A DNA stretch of 50,855 nt from Oscillospiraceae bacterium (GTDB lineage Bacteria; Bacillota; Clostridia; Oscillospirales; Oscillospiraceae), in contig SVLL01000006.1 in the NCBI GenBank assembly GCA_015067935.1, forward strand, positions 1 to 50,855. The letters run 5' to 3'. The position numbers were made by a program, and so were the translations under genes. Below the pieces are notes generated by a model. The model had not been told where the DNA came from. It saw only the letters and a program-made list of their open reading frames with translations, and searched no databases. Below, one piece after another: positions 43,712 through 50,855 of this stretch. Each line of letters begins with the position of its first letter. The first letter of the stretch is position 1.

Positions 43712-44311
43712 TCAAATTGGTGTCAGGAGGTCGTAAACCACCGTGTGTTTCTCATCCAGTGCCTGATTAAGATGGTGGTGACCGCAATACCACTGACGAA
43801 ATTGTACTTTCTCATCGATAAAATCCATCATCTTTTCAAAGGGCTTGCCGCCTTCCGGATTGCGGCGTGTGTAATAATCGTGGGTCAGGATATAATCTAC
43901 CTGAAAATTGTGCTGCAGCAGATTCACAAAACCGCGTTCCAGTTCTTTTTCCGTGATCAGCGGCTCCGTTCCTCCAAAGACAAATATTTTCCTTCCTGCG
44001 ACAGTGTAGACATAGCCCCGCTGCAGGTACAGAACATTGGGAGCTAAACGGCGAACCCTTCCCCCGTTCCAATCCTCTTCCGGGCAGCTGTTCAGAAACG
44101 CAAAATTCTCGTGATTGCCATCCACGATCCAAACGGGCTTGGCAGAAGAGAGAATCGCAGCCGTGTATGCTTCATTATTGGGGATTTCCGGCTCATTCAG
44201 GCGGATGTCTCCCAGAAGGATCACTGCATCTTCCTCCGTGCAACGGTTTTGAAAGGTCTGCCAGCCGGGAAAGTTCGGATTTCCGTGCAGGTCAGCAAGT
44301 AAAAAGATCAT
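43712..44311 (-). CDS. Metallophosphoesterase
   Basis: The 199-residue enzyme has the calcineurin-like motifs in order: ADLHG (Asp7, His9), LLGDI, VDGNHEN, THD and GHHH near the C-terminus. These coordinate two metals in phosphatases and phosphodiesterases. No signal peptide. It follows the giant beta-helix gene after a stem-loop and has AGGAGG before its ATG. Substrate unknown; the locus could use it on a phosphorylated sugar, but it may be unrelated. Confidence 0.85.
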   Translation of the reverse strand: MIFLLADLHGNPNFPGWQTFQNRCTEEDAVILLGDIRLNEPEIPNNEAYTAAILSSAKPVWIVDGNHENFAFLNSCPEEDWNGGRVRRLAPNVLYLQRGYVYTVAGRKIFVFGGTEPLITEKELERGFVNLLQHNFQVDYILTHDYYTRRNPEGGKPFEKMMDFIDEKVQFRQWYCGHHHLNQALDEKHTVVYDLLTPI

Positions 44312-44336
44312 TATTTTTTCCTCCTGTGGAGATTGA

Positions 44337-44361
44337 GAGGGGGATCCGGCGGATCCCCCTC
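44337..44361 (-). terminator. Stem-loop after the beta-helix surface protein gene
   Basis: An 11-bp perfect stem with a 3-base loop lies 8 bases past the stop at 44370. No T run follows on the minus strand. It may stabilise the long mRNA or partially terminate before the phosphoesterase gene. Confidence 0.55.
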
Positions 44362-44369
44362 CTTGTTAA

Positions 44370-47300
44370 TTACTCATCGTCAGCGTCCGTTTCAGCGGAT
44401 GCTTTTTTCTTTTTCTTGAGGACTACGCCGCCAACGGCAACACCGGCTACCACAACGCAGGTCGCTGCAATTGCTACCGGGAGAATCCAACCGTTTGTGC
44501 CGTCACCGCCGGTGTTCTGACCCTTGATGGTGGGCAAAGGTCTCTTGGAGAACACGGGAATGGTGGGCAGCGTGGTGGGAATGGTGCCGCCGGTACCATG
44601 GCCGGGATCGTCGCCGCCGGGATTGTCACCGCCGGGGTTGTTGCCGCCAGTGCCGGCACCTGCGCCGGTGCTCACATCAGGCACTGTGTACTGCGACAGA
44701 TCCTGAGCCTTTTCAATATGGAAGGTATCGCCTTCCTTGCAGATAATACCGAAGTGACCGGGTGCGGTAATCGCGCCTACACCCTTATCCACACAATTGA
44801 AAACAATTTCGCCGTCCACAGACAGGAACAAATGAACATTGGTACCGTTGGTCAATGCACCCAACTGCACCTTGTATAGCTTATCGTTTTCGAGGAAGAA
44901 CTGGATGTCACCACCGTACACGGCATCAAAGCCTTCCACATTGCCATACAGCACAGTACGGTCGCTGCCGTTGAACCGCTGGAGCTGAATACCGGTTCTG
45001 GTAAAGCTGATCAGATAGCCGGTCGTACCGGAAGAAACATAGGACCAGCCATCCTGGGCCCGGAGTGCAAAGCTGGGCCACAGAGACTCTGCGTGGAGTG
45101 CAAACTCGAAGCAGAACAGCTCATTCAGGTAGGTATGCGGCGTAAAGGTATTGTAACCGGTACCCAGAGCCACAAAGTCAAGCTGTTTATCCTGGACAAT
45201 GGTGATCTTGGCCTTGTTGTTCTTCCAACCGCTGATACTGGAACGCAGGAAGATCTCTTCCAGATCGTCCAGTTCAAACTCCACAGGCTCAATGACCTTG
45301 ATGATAAAGGTCTTGCTGAAGGTCTTGCCCATTGCGGTCACAGTAACCTCCAGAGTGGTTTCACCGATTGCCTGAGGAACGATCTCATTGTTTTCATTCA
45401 GCTTTGCGATGATGCTGTTTGCAACCTTGAGCTGCACAGAATCCGGAACCACCTGTACATCCCGCTCGGTGACCGCATAGGGAGTCAAAGAAACGGGATC
45501 GCCGTTGGTGGCAATGGTCAGGGTGTCCTTGCTGTCCATCAGGGAAATGTAGATATCCTTGATATTGGTACCAACAGACACTTCCCGCTCGATGATCTGC
45601 ACAAGGCCGCTCATCATCACATACACACGGACAACGGTATCGCCCTTACCCACGGAAGTGATCACACCGGTGTCGGATACAGTCACGATGGACTCGTCGG
45701 CGGACATATAGGCAATGGTCGCCTTGCTCAGGTCGATCAGGCCGTCCTTGCCGTCGGTGGCGCGCAGGTTGATATTGAAGGTGGAATTCTCCGCCATAAC
45801 CAGCTTTTCGCCCTTTGCCGGCAGATCGGTGAAGAGCCGTTCAGGGTAATTGCCACGCAGGGCGATATACTCACCGGACAAGCCGGCCTTTGCCATCAGT
45901 TGCTTGGCTTCCTTATTCCAGTTCAGGTCTTCCACAACTGTATTGTTCTGGAATACCAAGCCCAAATTATTGTCATTCAAGGATTCCTCATTATAAGGCT
46001 CTGCAATACGGTAGGGGCGGCCGCTGGCGCGGGGGAAGTTGCCGCGGGTCTTGGAAATGGAGGTGTAGTTGTTGCGCACCAGACAGGGCTGGTTGCCATC
46101 CGACACGGTCAGCCACTGGGCACCGTTGGGGGTAAATGCATTATGCCACAGGGGAGACTCGCTCAGGTCCACCACATTGTATTCCCAGATGTAGTTATCG
46201 GAGCCGCCGTCATTGTACAGCGCAGCAGTACCAACGCCCATATTCCGCAGGTAGTTGCCGGAAATCAGGTTGGTGCCGGTGCCGGCAAAGGGATCCAGAT
46301 TGCCGGCAGAGGTGCCGTTGACATAGATGCCGCCGCTGTCCCACACGCCGCCGTGGTTAAAGTCATGGATGAAATTATCCTTGACGGTAATGTGGTGCAG
46401 CACATTCTGAATTTCAGCTGTCCAGCCCAGACCGATGTGGATGGGGCTGTAGGAAACATTGAAAATTTCGTTGTTTTCCAGATTCACATAGGCTGCATAG
46501 CCAACTGCAATGGCGGATGCAGACTGATACTCGGTGCCCATATCGTGCATATAGCAGTTATAGACATCATTGTTCTTCACGATCTGCAGAGGATCGGAGG
46601 GGCTGTAAACCTCCTTGTTTCTCCAGTTGGTTTCACCGATATACATACCGTTGCCGGAGATATCTGCAAAGACACAGCCGTTGATCTGCACATTCTGGGT
46701 TCCCAGGTACATATTGATGCCGGTGATACCCAGACGGGTGAAGGTACAATCCGTGAAGTAGATGGAGTTGGCCTTTGCCAGGGTAATGGCTGCATCAGGC
46801 ATCGTATCCGCAGAGGTGGAGTTGAAATCACGGATGTGCATACCCTGAGAAACAGACATACCCACATTGGTGTTGGTACGGCCATAGGTGGTGTCCGCGA
46901 AGATGATGTTCTCGAACTTGATATTCTGCACCAGGCCGTCATTGCCCAGAATGTTCACCAGACCGGAATCGCTTTCCTGCTGACCGTCCTTGGTCCAATC
47001 GTCGATGACGGGATAGGAAACGGTCAGGTCATTGATGTTCTCCCAAGCATAGGGCATATAGTACAGCTTCATATCTTCGTTGTCGAAGTACCATTCGCCC
47101 GGCTCGTCCAGAAGGACCAGTGCATTTTCATAGAACATGCTGTAGGGACGGGTGGGTCTTACCAGCTCCGCAACACTCAGGTTGGAGTGGGCCACCAGGG
47201 TCTGGAAATTGGGCTGTTCCATAATGATCTGCACCCGGCCGTCCTGACCCATATAGATGCTCTCAGCTCCGCCTCGGTGGTTTGCCCATTCCACGCAGTA

Positions 47301-50300
47301 GGAGAACTCCAGATCAGCGTGATCGTCCTCGGGAATCTCCAGCAGGAGCTCATCGGTGCAGCTGAAGCCCTGGTAGGACAGACCGTCGTTGCTGATCAGC
47401 TCGGGGTCGGTCAGGCCGCCCTCGCTTCTAGCACGCACAGCGCGGATGCCGTTGACAATCAGATGACGGGTGTTGATATCCTTGTTCAGCTGCATCACAT
47501 AGTAGTTCTTGCCGCTGACCTTCTGGAAACCGGAAACAATTTCATCATCCAGAATCTCGGCACCGCCGACAGTGACCTCGGCACCCTTTGCGCCGCGGAA
47601 GATTACAAAGTTATCATTGTTGCCGCCGTGTGCAGAGGTAAAGTTCAGAGCTTCCGTCTGCTTATAGTAGCCGCCGGCCATCTCGATGACCACGCTGCCC
47701 TTGCTCTTATCCATGCCGGCAACCTTCGCCATAGCCTGCTGCAGTGTCAGGGGGCTATTCTTGGAACTGCCGTCACCGCCGCCGTTGACAGATACATAGA
47801 TGGTGCTCTGGTATGCTGCCTCGTTAACCGTAACGGTAATGGTCTTCTTGACGCTGGGATACTTTTCGGAAGTAATGGTAATCTTGGCAGTACCCTTGCT
47901 CAGCGCAACCACTTCGCCCCACATATCCACAGTGGCGACTGCAGGATTGCTGGAAGTGTACAACATATCCCGGAAGCCTGCATCAGCAGGGGTAACGGAA
48001 GGATTGATGTACTTATGACCGCCAATGTGCAGGCTGATGTTGTCTGCGCCAATGGCAGTAACGGGCTTTTCGGTAACCTTCACAGTGGTCTTTGTGCTCA
48101 GACCGGTATTGCCGTAAGGAATTGCGGTAATAGTAACGGTACCGTTCTTGTGACCGGTCACATTGCCGTAGGCATCCACAGTGGCAACGGAAGGATCGCT
48201 GGAAACGAACTTGACACTCCGGAAAGCATTGCCGGTATAGCTCAGCTTCACACCCAGCTGGGTAGCGGTGGGACCGACTGCCACTTCGTAGCTGTTCTTT
48301 TCAAACTCGACGGCAGTAATGGGATCAATGCCTTCGGTGACAACCAGATTGTCGATGTACTGGACATTGGTGCAGATCTTGTACATACCCACATACACCC
48401 GGTTGAAGGGCACGCAGTTATCCACAATAGGCTCCTGTGCCAGAATCAGCTCGCCGTTGATGTACAGATCGTACACGGCGGCTTCCGTATCCACCACCTG
48501 CTCCAGGTGATACCACTCATCGGGGTTGATCCAGTAGCCGATGCTCTTCCAGTTGTCAACGGTCATTCTGCTCAGGCCGCCGTAGGAAACCATAACCTGA
48601 CCCACCAGCTTGGAGGTGCCGTTGGCGAAACCGGGCAGATAGCACACGCCCTTGTCGCCTTCCAGCATAAAGTCATAGCTGATGGAAGCCTTGGTCAACT
48701 CCACCTTGTTCGCAAAGGTTTTGGTTGCACGCATGGAGTTGCCGGACTGGGAAATGGCGTGAACCGCCAAAGTGTGATTATTCATCACATTTCCAAAGGA
48801 CTTTTCAAGGGTTTCGATCCACTGGTAGGCTTTGTTGCCGCAGGAGATCTGGACCTTCCAGTCATTCAGACCGTTTTCGAAGTCTTCCTTGTAAGTAAAT
48901 CTTTCATCGCATCTTACCGTAGCGGTTGCGATAGGCAGCAAGCAGCCGTCTGCAAAGGCAGTAATAACTGCGGTGCCCAGCTTGCCCGTCAGGGTGATCT
49001 TGCCGGCGGCATCCACCGTAGCAACAGACTCATCACCGGAAACATAGGTGACGGAGGTGTTTGCAGGCAGATTCTGCAGCGCAGGGCTCACCGTTGCGGC
49101 GGTAGTGAAGCGGTAGAAGGTCTTCTCAAAAGTGACATCCTTGTACTTGTTGTAAGTACAGTTTTCGTGAGAATGGATGGACAGGTTGTCGATGCTGAGG
49201 TTCATATTTGCTGCATTGTTGCCAGCGCTGGACTTAGCATAGATACCTGCATTCATATAAGGAACGGAGGTAACGGCTTCCTTCAGTGTGCCGGAACCGA
49301 ATTCGCCGCCATTGATATAAACGGTCCACTCGGTGCCGTTGAGCAGCAGTTCCACATCGTACCACTTGCCATTTTCCACATCCATCTTATAGCTGCCGGC
49401 CGTCAGCACATTGCTTGCAACAGTGAAGGTAAAGATCCGGCCACGCTTTGCGGTAGCAAAAGCAGGCAGATAGGTAGTCCAGCCTTCGCCCTCATTGTCC
49501 ACCTTGAAGCTGTACTTGAGAGAAACAGGAGCTATGGCCAAGGGCAGCTCTGCACCAACAGCATCCTTGAAGGTGTAGAGCGCATAGGCAGAGGATGCTA
49601 CACCGCTCTCGCCGATCTTCATCTGCCAGTAGGTACGGCCATCGGCACTGACAATAGCACTGGACTGGGCAGTGGTATTCTCACGGGTCCAGCCCAGAGG
49701 ATACTTGGAGCTGCCGCTGCCATCATCATTGATGGCATCCATTTTGTTTTCATAAATAGCTACATCGCACTTTTCGGTCCGGGGAGCAGTTACCAGAATA
49801 ACGATGGTATCCTTAATCTGGGTGCCTTCCACGGTAGCGGTAATGGTTGCCTTGCCGACAGCTACGCCAACCACGGCACCGGTAACGGCATCCACAGTTG
49901 CGACAGCTTCATTGTCGGAGCTCCACTTGACCGTCTTGTTGATGGCACCGGCAGGGGTAACCACTGCGGTCAGCGGCAGGGATTTTCCGGCAACCACTTG
50001 GGCGGTCTCTGCGCCGGCGTTGACGGTAATACCGGTTGCAGTAACCGCAACCACGGTCACATCCACAGTTGCAATCTTGCCGCCGTCATCGGTTGCCACC
50101 GTGATTTTGACGGTGCCGGCCTTCAAACCGGTGAGAACACCGGTTGCAGGATCAATTGCTGCAACAGCAGGATTGGAGGAGGTCCATTTTACGCCCTTGA
50201 TGGTGGCGTTTGCAGGGGTAACTGTAGCAGTGAGGGTCTTGTTTTCTCCCACATTGACCTTCACATTGGATTCGTTGATGGAAACGCCCGTTACCGCCAC

Positions 50301-50855
50301 GGCACTGCCGGCATCCTTAACGGTCACAGTGACAGTAGCAGGAGCCAGACCGGTGGAGGGCGCAGGTGTTGCGGTAATGGTTGTGCTGCCGGCAGCAACA
50401 CCGGTCACAACACCGTTTGCATCTACTGTGGCAACGGAGGTGTTGGCAGATTCGTAAACCACATAGGGCAGGTATGCCTTATCGGGAGCGACGGTCCAGA
50501 AGGTAGGGACAGATTTTCCTGCCAGCACTTCATAGGCACTCTTTTCGCTCTTTAGCTCCGTTGCTGCCTGATAGGTATAGACAGCCATATTGTCGATGTT
50601 GAAGGCAACATTGGCACCGGCAGTCTGCTCAGCGGTGGGATTGCCGCCCGCATTGGGGATACCCATGTTCAGGCAGGTAATGGCCTTCGATACTGTGCCT
50701 GCATCGACCTTTGTTCCGTCAACGAACAAAGTCCAGTCAGAGCCGTTCAGAATCAGCTCAAAGGTATACCAGCGGCCGGGAATCAGCGTTTTTTCGGTTT
50801 TGTCCAGAACATAGTTTTCCACATTGATGGCAATGGCTCTTGCCTTGGGATCGTT
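44370..50855 (-). CDS. Giant anchored beta-helix / BIG2 / LamG-like surface protein (N-terminus beyond window)
   Basis: The frame is open to the right edge (2,161 residues visible); the GTG near 50822 is mid-gene, not a start. From the edge: LamG-like sandwich (to about 95), three BIG2-type Ig repeats (102-357), LamG-like (365-562), BIG2 (577-648), LamG-like (654-842), two BIG2 (845-1012), right-handed beta-helix (about 1018-1670), two further Ig-like repeats (1685-1855), another LamG-like sandwich (1865-2050), a Gly/Pro linker, a membrane helix (2123-2146) and five lysines. The start of the helix (STIYVSVNGGGDGSSKNSP) and its coils resemble GH141/GH120 or pectate-lyase-like enzymes. It is a likely surface glycan-binding or cleaving enzyme held by a C-terminal helix. 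No LPxTG was seen. Confidence 0.88.
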   Translation of the reverse strand, partial: NDPKARAIAINVENYVLDKTEKTLIPGRWYTFELILNGSDWTLFVDGTKVDAGTVSKAITCLNMGIPNAGGNPTAEQTAGANVAFNIDNMAVYTYQAATELKSEKSAYEVLAGKSVPTFWTVAPDKAYLPYVVYESANTSVATVDANGVVTGVAAGSTTITATPAPSTGLAPATVTVTVKDAGSAVAVTGVSINESNVKVNVGENKTLTATVTPANATIKGVKWTSSNPAVAAIDPATGVLTGLKAGTVKITVATDDGGKIATVDVTVVAVTATGITVNAGAETAQVVAGKSLPLTAVVTPAGAINKTVKWSSDNEAVATVDAVTGAVVGVAVGKATITATVEGTQIKDTIVILVTAPRTEKCDVAIYENKMDAINDDGSGSSKYPLGWTRENTTAQSSAIVSADGRTYWQMKIGESGVASSAYALYTFKDAVGAELPLAIAPVSLKYSFKVDNEGEGWTTYLPAFATAKRGRIFTFTVASNVLTAGSYKMDVENGKWYDVELLLNGTEWTVYINGGEFGSGTLKEAVTSVPYMNAGIYAKSSAGNNAANMNLSIDNLSIHSHENCTYNKYKDVTFEKTFYRFTTAATVSPALQNLPANTSVTYVSGDESVATVDAAGKITLTGKLGTAVITAFADGCLLPIATATVRCDERFTYKEDFENGLNDWKVQISCGNKAYQWIETLEKSFGNVMNNHTLAVHAISQSGNSMRATKTFANKVELTKASISYDFMLEGDKGVCYLPGFANGTSKLVGQVMVSYGGLSRMTVDNWKSIGYWINPDEWYHLEQVVDTEAAVYDLYINGELILAQEPIVDNCVPFNRVYVGMYKICTNVQYIDNLVVTEGIDPITAVEFEKNSYEVAVGPTATQLGVKLSYTGNAFRSVKFVSSDPSVATVDAYGNVTGHKNGTVTITAIPYGNTGLSTKTTVKVTEKPVTAIGADNISLHIGGHKYINPSVTPADAGFRDMLYTSSNPAVATVDMWGEVVALSKGTAKITITSEKYPSVKKTITVTVNEAAYQSTIYVSVNGGGDGSSKNSPLTLQQAMAKVAGMDKSKGSVVIEMAGGYYKQTEALNFTSAHGGNNDNFVIFRGAKGAEVTVGGAEILDDEIVSGFQKVSGKNYYVMQLNKDINTRHLIVNGIRAVRARSEGGLTDPELISNDGLSYQGFSCTDELLLEIPEDDHADLEFSYCVEWANHRGGAESIYMGQDGRVQIIMEQPNFQTLVAHSNLSVAELVRPTRPYSMFYENALVLLDEPGEWYFDNEDMKLYYMPYAWENINDLTVSYPVIDDWTKDGQQESDSGLVNILGNDGLVQNIKFENIIFADTTYGRTNTNVGMSVSQGMHIRDFNSTSADTMPDAAITLAKANSIYFTDCTFTRLGITGINMYLGTQNVQINGCVFADISGNGMYIGETNWRNKEVYSPSDPLQIVKNNDVYNCYMHDMGTEYQSASAIAVGYAAYVNLENNEIFNVSYSPIHIGLGWTAEIQNVLHHITVKDNFIHDFNHGGVWDSGGIYVNGTSAGNLDPFAGTGTNLISGNYLRNMGVGTAALYNDGGSDNYIWEYNVVDLSESPLWHNAFTPNGAQWLTVSDGNQPCLVRNNYTSISKTRGNFPRASGRPYRIAEPYNEESLNDNNLGLVFQNNTVVEDLNWNKEAKQLMAKAGLSGEYIALRGNYPERLFTDLPAKGEKLVMAENSTFNINLRATDGKDGLIDLSKATIAYMSADESIVTVSDTGVITSVGKGDTVVRVYVMMSGLVQIIEREVSVGTNIKDIYISLMDSKDTLTIATNGDPVSLTPYAVTERDVQVVPDSVQLKVANSIIAKLNENNEIVPQAIGETTLEVTVTAMGKTFSKTFIIKVIEPVEFELDDLEEIFLRSSISGWKNNKAKITIVQDKQLDFVALGTGYNTFTPHTYLNELFCFEFALHAESLWPSFALRAQDGWSYVSSGTTGYLISFTRTGIQLQRFNGSDRTVLYGNVEGFDAVYGGDIQFFLENDKLYKVQLGALTNGTNVHLFLSVDGEIVFNCVDKGVGAITAPGHFGIICKEGDTFHIEKAQDLSQYTVPDVSTGAGAGTGGNNPGGDNPGGDDPGHGTGGTIPTTLPTIPVFSKRPLPTIKGQNTGGDGTNGWILPVAIAATCVVVAGVAVGGVVLKKKKKASAETDADDE

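Noticed and set aside
45093..50555. A 1,820-codon plus-strand open frame opposite the beta-helix gene
   Set aside because: Same reasons: antisense shadow of Ig-like repeats with low-complexity composition and no start signal.
50820..50822. GTG as start of the beta-helix protein
   Set aside because: The frame stays open to the window edge and the sequence there is mid-LamG-like domain with no signal peptide.
1..50855. Heparin/heparan sulfate degradation as the function of the locus
   Set aside because: Only the lyase family points to it; no sulfatase or sulfated-sugar enzyme is present, and heparinase II/III-like folds act on many uronic-acid polymers.

Overview
The window looks like a chromosomal piece of a Gram-positive, probably gut-dwelling member of the Clostridia (Oscillospirales/Ruminococcaceae-like). 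This is inferred from AGGAGG-type ribosome binding sites, YesM/YesN/YesL/LplB/YtcP-type proteins, an import ABC transporter without its own ATPase, very large BIG2/Cys-repeat surface proteins, and about half G+C by eye. It is a Gram-positive polysaccharide utilisation locus. Nearly all genes are on the minus strand. No tRNA, rRNA, CRISPR array, transposase or phage gene was seen.

Layout, right to left (the direction of most transcription). 50855-44370: a giant membrane-anchored beta-helix/BIG2 protein whose N-terminus lies beyond the window. 44311-43712: a phosphoesterase. 43650-40338: a YesM-like sensor kinase (-) and YesN-like response regulator (+), convergent on one terminator. 40156-39047: a rhamnose-mutarotase-like protein and an amidohydrolase. 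37916-38569 (+): a YesL/DUF624 protein. 37596-24818: a tight ten-gene operon of enzymes without signal peptides: two alpha/beta hydrolases, a polysaccharide deacetylase, three SGNH esterases, a GH29 fucosidase, a GH42-like galactosidase, an unassigned (alpha/alpha)-type glycosidase or lyase, and a GH94 phosphorylase. 24625-24053: a small membrane protein. 23749-17227: a membrane-bound AraC-type regulator, two permeases, a lipoprotein binding protein and a second YesL protein. 17150-4621: a nitrilase-family amidase, a second GH94 nearly identical to the first, a GH37-like enzyme, and a 2,668-residue heparinase II/III-like surface lyase. 4346-1: a secreted CBM/Cys-repeat protein running off the left edge.

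Working model (inference): surface lyase, beta-helix protein and CBM protein bind and cut an acidic, acetylated, fucose- or rhamnose-containing polysaccharide. The ABC transporter imports oligosaccharides. The ten-gene operon removes acyl groups and side chains, and the GH94 enzymes phosphorolyse the core disaccharides. No sulfatase, no recognisable GH88/GH105 unsaturated-uronyl hydrolase and no sugar kinase or isomerase were found, so the glycan cannot be named from sequence alone.

The most interesting points are the apparent fusion at the N-terminus of the lyase, the pair of near-identical GH94 genes in two operons, an unassigned 719-residue enzyme that may fill the missing uronyl step, the convergent kinase/regulator pair, and nearly identical internal repeats in the left-edge surface protein.
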